The notes below the pieces were generated by a model. It was not told where the DNA came from. It made no database searches and was given only the letters and a program-made list of their open reading frames with translations. From Eutreptiella sp. 'Long Island Sound 2002' (Eukaryota; Euglenozoa; Euglenophyceae; Eutreptiales; Eutreptiaceae), in the NCBI GenBank assembly GCA_964036045.1, contig OZ038379.1, positions 71,826,719-71,890,718 of the forward strand: a stretch of 64,000 bases of DNA. Direction: 5' to 3'. Numbering within the stretch: the first letter of the stretch is position 1; each line of letters opens with the position of its first letter. A program made the position numbers and the translations under genes. This document shows, piece by piece, positions 1 to 9,874 of the stretch.

Positions 1-2790
1 GGTTCTCTCCTAGAGAATGGCACTCGACGACCCAGTCCAGGGAAGCTCGTCGCTATTCAGAAGTGGAAGCGCCCTGAGGCGATCACGGAGTTGAGAGGAT
101 TCCTGGGTTGTTGCAATTTTTACCACACTTTTGTGCCGAATTATGCCAAATTTGCTGCCCCCCTGACTGAATTATTGAAGGTAGGGAGAGATGCGGGCAA
201 GGCAGGTTCAAAGGTTCGTGTCAAGTGGACTGACGAGTGCGAGGAGGCCTTCCATCACTTGAAAGCAGCCCTCTGCGAAGTCGCCACGTTGCATGTGCCC
301 CAATTTGACAGACCCTTCTACATTAGAACTGACGCTTCTAGGTACGCGATCGGAGCTGTTCTTGAACAGGTTGATGAAGCCACCGGCGATCACTACCCTC
401 TTGCATTTTGGTCTCGGAAGCTAGCCCCACGCCAAATGCAATGGTCGCCGCGTGAGCAAGAGACTTACGCCATCATCTGTGCATTAAAAAAGTACCAATC
501 GTGGGTTGGCACCAATCGAGTCGAGGTCCTGACGGATCATCGATCTCTGGAGTATTGGGCCACCGAACACATTGATACTGTCGCGAGCCCAGCTGGTCGA
601 CGGGCCAGATGGCACGAATTTCTCTCTCTGTTTGACCTCCATGTGTCGTATTTGCCTGGAAAACACAACACGGTAGCGGATGCTCTGAGCCGATGGGCTT
701 ACCCCGCCTCAGAGGGGCTGCAAAGTACCAACATCCATGGTACGGAGCAGGACCGCCATGTCATCATCGAATGGGATCAGGAAGAAAAGAAACTCATTCG
801 ACGTGCATGCATGCAGTGTGCTGTTGAACAGCACGCATTGCCGTGTCACGACATCACGGCCATCACAGATCCGGCGCATGCTCATGAGATCTGCACCAAA
901 ACACTGAAAGTCGTGGAAAAAGTCACCGATCCCTCCTCAGGGAGTGTGAAACGGTATGACTATACCCGACGAGTAAGTCGGTTTCGGTTGATCCAGGGTA
1001 TTAAGCGTCGAGATCCGGCCAAAACTCCACCCCTGCCGAAAGATTCCCTGATCATCCGTGACTGGACGTCCGATTATCTGCAGGATCCCATGTTTAAAGA
1101 GGTCTTTGGAAATCTCAAATCCAAAGATGCTCACAAGGATGGGATTTTTCCTGAGTACTCGTTGGATGGGGGGAAGCTGTGGATGGAGGGTAAATTGTGT
1201 GTGCCAGACGCCCTAGCCCCCCGAGTGTTAAACTGGTGGCACAAATGGGAGTCCCCCCACGCACATGGCCGTCGACTGTGGTCGATGATTAAACATAGGT
1301 TGTTTGGCTCACGGCTATATACTCACTGCATGAAAGTAGCCGCCGGATGTGCTCAATGTGCTGTCTCGGCGCCTCCCGGCGCGAAGAAGCACGGCCATCT
1401 GAGGCCTCATCCTATTCCGGAGCGCCTCTTTAACAGAGTCACCAGTGATTTCTTCTATCTCGGTGAACTCGATGACGAAGAGTGCCATTGGACTAACAAA
1501 AAAGTCAATGGTGTGCTCCTTATTCAGTGCCGTCATTCCGGCTACATTCAAGTGTTGCCTTGCAACATTGAGTCGATGACTGGCAAGGCTGCCGCCAAAT
1601 GGTGCGCGCAGACCTGGATGGGAGGCTGGGACGTCCCATCCGAGGTGGTGACGGATTCAGGCAAAGAGTACACCTCCGAATGGTGGAGAGAATTATGTGC
1701 TCCCCTTGGAATCCACCACCTCCGATGTGAAATCCATTCGCATCGAGCGCTGCCTGGCGAAAGAGCCGGCCGCTCAATTATTAATATGCTTCGTAAGGAG
1801 CTCGCGAGTGAAAAGGATTTCCATTGGATGGAAGTTCTCTTCGCATTGCTTCGCCGTTACCACAACACGCCTTTGTATCATGGCCTTTCTCCAAATGAAA
1901 TTGTCTTTGGACGAAAGAAGTGTTGGTGGAACATGCCGTTGAATAATCCTCGCCCCTGTAAAGATGCTTCGCTGTTTTTGGACGAAGTCCAACGAGCAGA
2001 TAAATCTGTGTCGAAATTAATCGAGAAGCATCAGGCTGACTGGCTTTGGGTTCAGAATCAAGGCCGAAAAAACCCCCACAATTTTGAAGTCGATGATCGA
2101 GTTTGGCTTCGAAAATCCGAAACCACCCTGGACGGAGATGATAAGCTTCTTCCCTTGTGGGAGGGGCCATTCGCTGTTACAGCGCGTCTTGGTGAGAACA
2201 GGTGGAGGATTCGTGTGGATGTCAGCAGGGAAATTGACGTTTCGGGCGATCGCCTTAAGAGAGAGATCCCCTCCCCCAAGGATCGGGTTAAACCCCTTTT
2301 TTGGACTGCGAAACATTTGTCTGATCGGGTCATCGAAGGGGGAAAGTACGAACTCAAGAGGATTGTTGAAGCAAGACGTGACGCCAAGGGCGAATGGGAA
2401 TTTCTGTGTGAGTGGAGGGGCTTTGATTCCAGTCACAACAACTGGGAACCAGCCCAATCTTTTGTCCATGGATACACCAAGGGGTTCATTGACTTCCTGA
2501 AGAAGCACCCCGAAATAGGCGTACTCCTGACAGACTGTTTGTCGAAACCAGACAGACAGGTGGAGAGCGACGGAAAACGACCTGTGGTGAATCGAGATCC
2601 AGCCTTTTACGGCCCTCAGCAGCCACATTCCAGGGCTGATCCGTCGATCCCCCCTCCTGCGGTCAGGCCAGCCCAGGAGCCAAATGAGGACCAAGCTTCA
2701 AGTTCGGCCGCTGATTTGCAGCGCCCAAGCCGTACGAGGGCCAGGCCAGACAGGTTGGTGGTCACATGTATTCGTGCTTGGCCGAATTGA
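1..2790 (+). CDS. pol: Ty3/gypsy chromovirus-like pol, 3' part (RT end, RNase H, integrase, chromodomain); 5' end outside window
   Basis: The frame is open from base 1, so there is no true start here. Domains in order: RT thumb/connection (LRGFLGCCNFY near 91); RNase H with the DAS-type aspartate (RTDASRYAIGAVLEQ near 330) and LTDHRSLEYW and VADALSRW; integrase with an HHCC-type zinc region (H residues near 1241-1265, CAQC near 1351), core aspartates in SDFF (near 1444) and TDSGKEY (near 1654) and the glutamate in PGERAGRS (near 1756); an RVWLRKSE beta-barrel; and a chromodomain at about 2343-2480 (YELKRIVEARR...FLCEWRGF...NNWEP). It ends with a polar tail at TGA 2788-2790. No stop or frameshift interrupts it, so this copy may be fairly young. 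Chromodomain integrases in this family direct insertion to marked chromatin. Identification is secure; activity is not shown because the 5' half is outside the window. Confidence 0.93.
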   Translation, partial: GSLLENGTRRPSPGKLVAIQKWKRPEAITELRGFLGCCNFYHTFVPNYAKFAAPLTELLKVGRDAGKAGSKVRVKWTDECEEAFHHLKAALCEVATLHVPQFDRPFYIRTDASRYAIGAVLEQVDEATGDHYPLAFWSRKLAPRQMQWSPREQETYAIICALKKYQSWVGTNRVEVLTDHRSLEYWATEHIDTVASPAGRRARWHEFLSLFDLHVSYLPGKHNTVADALSRWAYPASEGLQSTNIHGTEQDRHVIIEWDQEEKKLIRRACMQCAVEQHALPCHDITAITDPAHAHEICTKTLKVVEKVTDPSSGSVKRYDYTRRVSRFRLIQGIKRRDPAKTPPLPKDSLIIRDWTSDYLQDPMFKEVFGNLKSKDAHKDGIFPEYSLDGGKLWMEGKLCVPDALAPRVLNWWHKWESPHAHGRRLWSMIKHRLFGSRLYTHCMKVAAGCAQCAVSAPPGAKKHGHLRPHPIPERLFNRVTSDFFYLGELDDEECHWTNKKVNGVLLIQCRHSGYIQVLPCNIESMTGKAAAKWCAQTWMGGWDVPSEVVTDSGKEYTSEWWRELCAPLGIHHLRCEIHSHRALPGERAGRSIINMLRKELASEKDFHWMEVLFALLRRYHNTPLYHGLSPNEIVFGRKKCWWNMPLNNPRPCKDASLFLDEVQRADKSVSKLIEKHQADWLWVQNQGRKNPHNFEVDDRVWLRKSETTLDGDDKLLPLWEGPFAVTARLGENRWRIRVDVSREIDVSGDRLKREIPSPKDRVKPLFWTAKHLSDRVIEGGKYELKRIVEARRDAKGEWEFLCEWRGFDSSHNNWEPAQSFVHGYTKGFIDFLKKHPEIGVLLTDCLSKPDRQVESDGKRPVVNRDPAFYGPQQPHSRADPSIPPPAVRPAQEPNEDQASSSAADLQRPSRTRARPDRLVVTCIRAWPN

Positions 2791-4394
2791 GGAAGCCATC
2801 CTACCACATTCTGCTCAATCCACTGTTCATTCTTTCTGTTTATGTCCTGATGTGGAGAACTGCGAATGTTTGATAATTTGACGTCAATCAACTTTTCTTT
2901 GGTCTCCGTTCGGCAGACAAGGCGTAGATACGCTGACGGAGTGTGCTGCCGTGTTCAGAAAAAACCAAACTCAGGCTTAATTCAGGCAGATTCGGGGTAA
3001 TCTTGTCTCTGTTGGTCTGTGCATCTTTGGAATTTGGCTACTCGTGCAGATGGAAGCAAATGTACATAATCAAAACACCGGCCGGTGACATTCACCCCTA
3101 CAGGCACCCCCTGTAGTACTGGTTGCACCAGATGCGACGCCAGGAACTCAGATCTCACCTTCATTTGCTGTGATGCTGACGCCAAAGTCCAGATTCAGAT
3201 CCAGGATCCTCAAATTTACCTTGAATTTCTCAGGTTTGTCCATCATTCTGCCACTGTTGTACGAAACCCAGACGTCAATTGTTCAGACAATCTTCAGATA
3301 GGAGCTCTAGGGACTTCTAACAGCAACCTCTGAAGTCCGTAAGCTTCGTTGTATTTTTGGCACACGCCAATGTGAGCTCAATCCGACCTGAAACTGTCGA
3401 AAATGGTGAATCCAAGTGTCTTGTGGGACTCCATCGAAAGATTGGCCTTGTCCAAGTCGATTGACACCACCGCCACTGTAAATTCGGTGTCTCTCAGTTA
3501 TATACTGTCAGTAAAGCGCCTTCAGTGATCCTTCGGCGCGTTACATGCCAAGGATCCAGGGCCAGCATGTCCCATCATGATGCATCATCACATGATCCAC
3601 ATTTTGATAGAATCTGTTAGATGCTCGCGAACCAACGTGCCAGAAAGCACAATTGAGCTGAATAAACGACAATATATATTAACTTTAGTCTAAACGAAAG
3701 TGTTAGTAGTTTCAGTTCTAGACATTCAGCTGCATTTCACCTCCATCTCATGAATTTGCTGATTTTAGGACAATTTAGATTGATTTCCTTGTCATCTCTT
3801 CTCATTCCTTGAAGATCTGTTTAGATCTAAGTGAACAGAAGAACATCTCTACCTTCGGTGGTTCACTTAGGGTCTGTAGACTACATGTGTATTTGTTTAA
3901 CCTCTCTGTGATTGCTTAATCTCCTTCATCTCAACTCAGATTGACTCTCAATTTTGTGATCATCCACCAGATGCGCCAATTCTGAGCCACATGCTGCACT
4001 TTTCAGAACGAGAAAAGCGGGATTAACACGATGTAGAGTTCGGCGAGGACACCGTAGCGTGCCCGCGACAGCGAAACTGTGCTAGAGCGCTGAGATGTCA
4101 CTCCAATTCTTGATCCCCCCACTCAATCCACCAATAATCTACCTCATTCTCAACCAATGCATGGTTTGGTATCGATTCTTGATACGTTTACATGCTTTTT
4201 AGCCCCTAACCTAATGTTTTACAGCACGGAGGACTGTTCGTCACTTCTCATTCTGTCTCATTTCAGGTTCATCCAGCCTGATTCAGTACCAATTCAGCCC
4301 AAATCAGGTCAGATTAAGCAGATTTCGCCCCATCGAGGCTACATTTCTATTTTTTTTGGGACTTACCCGCACTACGTTCTTCGTTGACGTAGCG
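2791..4394 (+). other. Non-coding tract between gypsy pol and its LTR
   Basis: About 1.6 kb of AT-balanced sequence with no ORF I consider real. It is probably the 3' untranslated part of the preceding gypsy element, which is long for that position. I see no internal repeat or RNA gene. Confidence 0.4.
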
Positions 4395-4410
4395 ACACAC
4401 CCCAGTGTGT
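4395..4410. other. Small hairpin before polypurine tract
   Basis: ACACAC (4395-4400) and GTGTGT (4405-4410) form a perfect 6-bp stem with a CCCA loop immediately upstream of the polypurine tract. This is seen directly; its function is unknown. Confidence 0.4.
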
Positions 4411-4424
4411 TTTTGGAGGGGGAG
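4411..4424 (+). promoter_or_regulatory. Polypurine tract (plus-strand primer) of gypsy element
   Basis: A T-run followed by GGAGGGGGAG abuts a TGTAAG boundary, the usual arrangement of a polypurine tract at the 5' edge of a 3' LTR. Inferred from position and composition. Confidence 0.6.
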
Positions 4425-4681
4425 TGTAAGTGCGGCTAGCCCCATCTGCTCAGATTTTCAGACATTCTGCCCAGATTGGCTACATTTTGGTCATTTTCTT
4501 TGCTTCGGCGGAATTGCCGCCTCGCAGGTCAGTCACAGGATATTTCCTATATATTTCTGATATGCCGGATTTGATTCCGCGGTCCATTTCCCGTAAATCC
4601 GCCGCGTTCCGCTATTTTAGCTGGGATCGCCATTTGCCGCTGACGCGCGCTCGCGGGCCAGATCGGCCAAACATTTTTACA
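4425..4681 (+). repeat. Probable LTR of the Ty3/gypsy element (~257 bp)
   Basis: It begins TGTAAG right after the polypurine tract, and a matching TTACA ends at 4681, giving a 5-bp terminal inverted repeat TGTAA/TTACA. No second copy is in the window, so the boundaries are inferred. I could not recognise a clear tRNA primer-binding site just downstream. A gag-like ORF begins 111 bp after the LTR, which suggests either an LTR shared between two tandem elements or the 5' LTR of a second element. Confidence 0.55.
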
Positions 4682-4792
4682 TAATTGGATTATTTAATTC
4701 TTTTCAGACAGTTTTGGACACTCAGATGTATTTAGAATAATTCCCCTCAATTTTCTTCATAGACTGGGATTTTCTGCCAGACCACAATCAGC

Positions 4793-5666
4793 ATGGACCT
4801 TGCTTCTGTTGTCGCTGCTCTCGCCTCCGTTGGTGTCCGTGTATCTGGTTCTACCCCCAATAACAACATCCAGGGAGACTCCTCGCGTGCCTGCCCCACT
4901 GGTCTTGCCGGCCCCGAGCCCTCCGGCACCCTCAACGACCCAGGGCAGCACTTTCATGGTAGCAGAGGCTACCTGAATGTTGTTCCTATGGTGTCCCAAC
5001 CACAGCTAGCTCCCCAGTACGGCCCCGTAGACTCCGCCACCTCCGGAGACGTAACGATTACGCTGCCGTGGTGCTGTGCGAACGAGGCCTTGAGAGGAAT
5101 GCCTTGCGCAAGCCCTAATTGCCCAAGAAGGGCACAAATCAGCAGCTGTGGAGGCCCAGATTACAATCAAGATCCCAGTCGAAATTGGCCATCAAGTAGC
5201 TGGAATCTCCCAGCTTACGCTAATGGCAACGCTCCGGTGGAGCTTACGGACCTGGCAGGTACTAATACTCCTTACCAATGTCCACATTTTGAGACCATCG
5301 ACGCCGACATTGACGACATTGAGATGGGTGGTCCAGGTGAGGTACCTACCTATAATCGACCAGCCTCATGGGCACAATGGGACAACCATTTGTCTTCCGA
5401 AGTGACCCGTAACCTTGAGGCGCTTGAGGCCCTTTGTCTATTAGCCACGTCTAAGCTGATAGGACAAGAAAGAATCGCCTCTGATTTTTTATTCGAATAT
5501 TTTCTCCTCCTTCAAGAAGAAATTAAGACCAGGATGTGTTGGTGTTCTCAAGAAGATGAATCTTTTGCCATTTTCTTGCAGATCTGGGAGGCAAGCCCCT
5601 TCCCGAAGGAGAAGACCAAGGCACCTGTTGCCGGGCCCTCTGCCCCTCATCCTTCTGTTTCCATCC
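4793..5666 (+). CDS. Gag-like ORF downstream of LTR, 3' truncated
   Basis: An open frame starts at ATG 4793 (MDLASVVAALASVGV) about 110 bp after the LTR. The protein is polar and Pro/Ser/Asn-rich in its first half, with scattered Cys (CCANEALRGMPC), an acidic stretch (DADIDDIEMGG) and a more helical C-terminal part (NLEALEALCLLATSKL). It has no motif I can name; the gag assignment rests on position behind an LTR and leader. From 5667 the DNA is Penelope-like sequence in reverse orientation, so the remaining codons to the stop at 5680 are not original. It may be the gag of the element whose pol lies at 1-2790, in a tandem copy. Confidence 0.4.
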
Positions 5667-5892
5667 GCCAAGGAATATAGGTGCATGCATGCGACGGCTT
5701 CCAATAGACACTTGTGCGTAGGGGGGCGAGTGATAACACCCATATGTCCAAAAAAGCAATTCCACAGCGACTCGCTTTATCCACAAAAGTAAAGGCGAGA
5801 TGTTTGGGGTATACCTTACATAAATGCGTGTTCAAATCCTGCACACTGAGACTCAAAGGGTGAACAGCGAAGCCGTCATCAATATAGCGCCA
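5667..5892 (-). repeat. Inverted 226-bp fragment of the Penelope-like RT
   Basis: The reverse complement matches 8852-9077 of the full element downstream almost exactly. Read on the minus strand it encodes the RT segment from just after YIDD to the Penelope-specific YWKP motif. Together with 5892-6378 it forms the 5' partial copy typical of Penelope-like insertions. Confidence 0.85.
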
Positions 5893-6378
5893 TATACTTC
5901 GCGCATGGCATCATTCAGCGGTACAGCTGTCGTGGCCGCGTGTATTGCATTGCATACAAAAAAGGTTACCTTTCTTGAAGGGTAAAACACGTCTATTTGC
6001 GATTTTGAAGCCTTTGGCCTAGCTTCGTAAATTTTTCAGGAGACACGCGCGCACAGCGCTGAGAATGAAGTAGGTCGCAACAACCTTGGTGTTTGTTTGG
6101 CGCAGTAACATCCACGAGTTGCAATTATTGTGATTATGTGGCATGAAACAATGTGCAGCACACACTGTGCATGAATGATGATTGCCTGTCCTGTAGAGCT
6201 ATGTTTTGCTGAGGAGGCCCACTTTCAGGGCAAAATCGATACTTTGAAGCACATGGAATAGACATCCCGAGCATTGGCCAGTGTCCACATTGAGTGCAGG
6301 GTTTGAGGTCGGTTGCGGCTTTGCCTAACTCAAGTGAGAGTGAAACACCAAATATTTGGGGCCACTTCAATTTCATTA
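5892..6378 (+). repeat. Direct 487-bp copy of the Penelope-like 3' end (pseudo-LTR)
   Basis: It matches 9389-9874 nearly base for base, and both copies end at the same sequence CACTTCAATTTCATTA. It is the left pseudo-LTR of the element; the full copy begins immediately after it at 6379. Confidence 0.85.
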
Positions 6379-6408
6379 GCGCTATGTTACCGCCATTACG
6401 TTACACTT

Positions 6409-7422
6409 ATGGCCAAGCAGAATATGAAGCACGACATGAAGGGATCAAATGATCGTGCCGACGCTTCATTCAAACGTTGGGATTTACAACATGTGCCCAA
6501 GTCTCTTCTCAAATGCACTTTGCAACATTTGTTTGCTCACCGCGCTCTCCGAACCAAAATGAATGCTAGGAAGAAGATCGTGTGGAAGTCGGAAAACTCA
6601 CTTCAAATTCATCAAACAAAGTTCCGTCAAGGAAAAGAAACACTCACAATGGTCATTGGTGAAAATGAACAAACCAGAATACATGAGTTGGAATATGAGC
6701 AACGCCTTGGATACATTGCCAAAGACATCGTGGAAGCGAAAACCAAATGCCATGAAACATTGGTGGACTTGGTCAAACAATATGATGAATATTTCACGGG
6801 TGTTCACTCGTTTATGGCAGAGTTTGACTCGGGATTAAATCCATTGAACATTGACGAGGACGACCCATGTGCTATTCCGAACATGCTTACCGAAGCAGGT
6901 CTAACTTCCAAGGCGAATGCCCTCAAGGATGTCGCTTTTGGGAAACAATTCACGGTGCGTCTTTTGAATGATGAGTACGAAAAGTGGGAAGCATTCAATG
7001 AGGCAAAAAATGTCTCACGAGTGACAAAGGTGAAGGACTTGGAAAATAAACAACGAATTCACGATAACATTGAGAAAATGCTTGGCGTGGAAAGAGAAGA
7101 ATTTCGAGACCAAGCACATCTCAACGAATCGCTCCAATTTCATGTGTCGGCCATCTCGGAAGCATTGCAAGCCTTGATGATTGCGAAGGAATCAAAAAAC
7201 GGGAATCCCAAAAGTGGTACCACATCCGGCGGCGCCACAAAAACCAAAAACAAAAAGAGAGGTGTGAAACCCAAACAGAGAACTCGCCCACGCCCACGGA
7301 GACCTCGTTCCGGAGCCGATCCAAAGAAGGAGAACAAGGACGAGAAGAAAAGGAAGCGACAAGGCAAGAGCGGCGAAACACCGAACGGAAAAAGAAGAGG
7401 AAGAAAGAATGGAGGCAAGTGA
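6409..7422 (+). CDS. Penelope-like element ORF1: coiled, basic protein
   Basis: 337 codons from ATG 6409, the first Met inside the full copy (MAKQNMKHDMKG); upstream codons belong to the pseudo-LTR. The middle is rich in charged helices (KVKDLENKQRIHDNIEKML), consistent with coiled coil. The last ~80 residues are extremely Lys/Arg-rich (KTKNKKRGVKPKQRTRPR and onward), suggesting nucleic-acid binding or nuclear targeting. No GIY-YIG, zinc finger or known catalytic motif is visible. It ends at TGA 7420-7422, and the RT frame is open across that point, so the two frames overlap. A -1/+1 shift or independent start for the RT is possible. No disabling mutation is seen here. Confidence 0.6.
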   Translation: MAKQNMKHDMKGSNDRADASFKRWDLQHVPKSLLKCTLQHLFAHRALRTKMNARKKIVWKSENSLQIHQTKFRQGKETLTMVIGENEQTRIHELEYEQRLGYIAKDIVEAKTKCHETLVDLVKQYDEYFTGVHSFMAEFDSGLNPLNIDEDDPCAIPNMLTEAGLTSKANALKDVAFGKQFTVRLLNDEYEKWEAFNEAKNVSRVTKVKDLENKQRIHDNIEKMLGVEREEFRDQAHLNESLQFHVSAISEALQALMIAKESKNGNPKSGTTSGGATKTKNKKRGVKPKQRTRPRPRRPRSGADPKKENKDEKKRKRQGKSGETPNGKRRGRKNGGK

Positions 7423-9569
7423 AGAGAAATCAAAATACCATAAAGGATGTGGCGGTAAGCGAACCGCAGGTTCTACATGGTGACAACATTGATGAAGTGC
7501 CTCCACACCTTTCCCTTTTGTTGATGTTGGGTAATAAGTTTGTCCCCTTTCCCGATACGAAACGCTTCTTGTCAAGGTTATCTAAATCGGTACCACATGA
7601 ATTGGAGGACCTCAAACGGGTACTCACATGGACGGCTTTTGATGATAAATTTCCAAACACCTCAAAAGATTCCTATCCTTCGTTTGATGCCTTTCCTTAT
7701 AAAAGAATGTTTGTGAAGAAAGGTACGACCCCGAATGCGAGTGTTGAAGAGAAAATACAACAAGAGGTATGGCGCATCGATAAATCGATTGGAACTGTGT
7801 TGCACCAAATTCGGCATTACATTGATCATTTGAGTAATTCTTACACAACACGAGGTGTGAAATTTAATGCTCATTTGTTGTAGTCATTTTCGAATAAACA
7901 CATTGTCATGGCGTCCGATAAGGACGGTGGATCTTTGGTTGTGTCACGAAATGCATATGTGTACGAGGCCACGGCTCACATGCGTGGTCAATTGCATGGA
8001 CACGATGTGTATTTACGAGTGGGAGAGGTGAGTGAGGTTTCACTTTGGGAAGACAAGGCGGAGGAGTGGCAAAATAAGCTTAAGCAAGTCATTATGCCAT
8101 TCTTGCCACCGATGATGTCGGAGTTCCTACAAAATTTCTTGGACTTTCAACATAAACCCCGCCTCCCGAATTTCTACTTACTTCCAAAAACACATAACGA
8201 GGGATTCGCCCTAAAACCAAATGGGCGTTTTCCAACACGACCGGTGGTGGGCATGTTTCGTTGGGCAACAACACCATCATCCATCCTACTTGCCACTATG
8301 GGCACAATCTTGCTCAAGATAGATCGACACCATGACCCCCTCTGCTCCCCCATTTTAGATACGCTGGACCTACTCAAAAGGTAGAGGAAATTTTCTTCTG
8401 ACCCGGGGTGGGGGGCGGATGGGAGAGAATGGTGCATATCCACTTTCGATTTTGAGAGTCTATACACGAATTTCCGTTGGAGCGATGTCTCCATGGCAAT
8501 GGATTTTTGGCGCGCCTACTTTCTTCAACATGAATCCGACGCTCTACCCATTTCGAGCCATGAACGTGTATTTCTACATTGTTTGTTTGCCGAAATGCCT
8601 TGGGATCAATTTGTTGAGTTGAAAACATCGTTCCCATATATGAATATGGACTACCAGGAGCATATGTACCTTGGAAAGCTTCTCATGAATGTAGTGTTTA
8701 CGCATTGCATCTTCCTCAACGAGGGAGTGGCCATCTTTTTGCAATTGATTGGTTTTGCCATGGGAACGAACTGCGCTCCATCGTGGGCCCAATTGGTTCT
8801 TAGGGCATATGAGAGACGCTCCCCCCTGCCTCGTGACATTCCATTATGGCGCTATATTGATGACGGCTTCGCCGTTCACCCTTTGCGTCTCAGTGTGCAG
8901 GATTTGAACACGCATTTGTGTAAGGTATACCCTAAACATCTCGCCTTTACTTTTGTGGATAAAGCGAGTCGCTGTGGAATTGCTTTTTTGGACATATGGG
9001 TGGTATCACTCGCCCCCCTACGCACAAGTGTCTATTGGAAGCCGTCGCATGCATGCACCTATATTCCTTGGCGGGCGAATGTGCCCCGACACACTAAATG
9101 TTCATGGATTAGAGGCGAATGCATTAGGTATCTACGTATTTGTTCCCACGAGCGCTTTTATACCTTTTGCCTACGAAGGTTAACTACGGCGGTGGAATTG
9201 TTGGATTATCCTAAACACGTGGTCACACAAATGATTCTTTCATGGGATGAACGTTCAAAGGTATTGATACCACGACCTGAACGGGTATTGGCACATGTGG
9301 ATGATGTGCAATGCTCGCTGAGTCAAGTGGAGAGCCACGAGTCGAATGTCATTGGGGGTGGAGGGAGGGTGGGAATCCCCCGAGTGCATATACTTCGCGC
9401 ATGGCATCATTCAGCGGTACAGCTGTCGTGGCCGCGTGTATTGCATTGCATACAAAAAAGGTTACCTTTCTTGAAGGGTAAAACACGTTTATTTGCGATT
9501 TTGAAGCCTTTGGCCTCGCTTCGTAAATTTTTCAGGAGACACGCGCGCACAGCGCTGAGAATGAAGTAG
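7419..9569 (+). pseudogene. Penelope-like reverse transcriptase, interrupted by two in-frame TAG codons
   Basis: One continuous frame broken only by TAG at 7881-7883 and 8382-8384; the frame is unchanged across both. Penelope-like hallmarks in order: LLMLGNKFVPFP (N-terminal region), ASDKDGGSLVV, NFYLLPKTH, then FDFESLYTNF just after the second stop, QLIGFAMGTNCAPSWAQ, the catalytic RYIDDGF (YIDD at 8853-8864), GIAFLDIWV and SVYWKP with a following ...RHTK...IRGECIRYLRICS segment. These last motifs separate this family from LINE and LTR RTs. The apparent start near 7419 is GTG and uncertain. No GIY-YIG domain follows the RT; the C-terminal end is short and basic. Both stops could derive from CAG or TGG by single transitions, so decay is the simplest reading. 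Confidence 0.88.
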
Positions 9570-9874
9570 GTCGCAACAACCTTGGTGTTTGTTTGGCGCA
9601 GTAACATCCACGAGTTGCAATTATTGTGATTATGTGGCATGAAACAATGTGCAGCACACACTGTGCATGAATGATGATTGCCTGTCCTGTAGAGCTATGT
9701 TTTGCTGAGGAGGCCCACTTTCAGGGCGAAATCGATACTTTGAAGCACATGGAATAGACATCCCGAGCATTGGGCAGTGTCCACATTGAGTGCAGGGTTT
9801 GAGGTCGGTTGCGGCTTTGCCTAACTCAAGTGAGAGTGAAACAGCAAATATTTGGGGCCACTTCAATTTCATTA
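9389..9874 (+). repeat. Right pseudo-LTR of Penelope-like element
   Basis: A near-identical direct copy of 5892-6378. It contains the end of the RT ORF and the 3' untranslated region and defines the 3' end of the element at 9874. Confidence 0.85.

Larger units (their letters stand above)
5667..9874 (+). mobile_element. Penelope-like retroelement with pseudo-LTRs and inverted 5' tail
   Basis: Three parts: an inverted RT fragment (5667-5892), a direct 3'-end copy (5892-6378) and a full-length copy (6379-9874) with two ORFs. Tandem partial copies and inverted tails of this type are characteristic of Penelope-like elements. The insertion truncates the gag-like ORF on the left; on the right it abuts a GC-rich LINE ORF2 fragment. 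I see no clean target duplication. No GIY-YIG endonuclease motif is visible on either side of the RT, so this resembles the endonuclease-lacking group. Confidence 0.85.

Noticed and set aside
2982-3333. Short ORFs on both strands downstream of the gypsy pol
   Set aside because: Short, overlapping, no motif. Probably untranslated element sequence.
6313-6408. Upstream extension of the Penelope-like ORF1
   Set aside because: These codons lie mainly in the left pseudo-LTR, which is 3' end sequence of another copy. The first Met inside the full copy is 6409.
7881-8384. TAG as a sense codon in this organism
   Set aside because: TGA and TAA also interrupt retroelement frames in the window (for example 14932, 19385, 26238 and 41216), so general decay is simpler than a code change.
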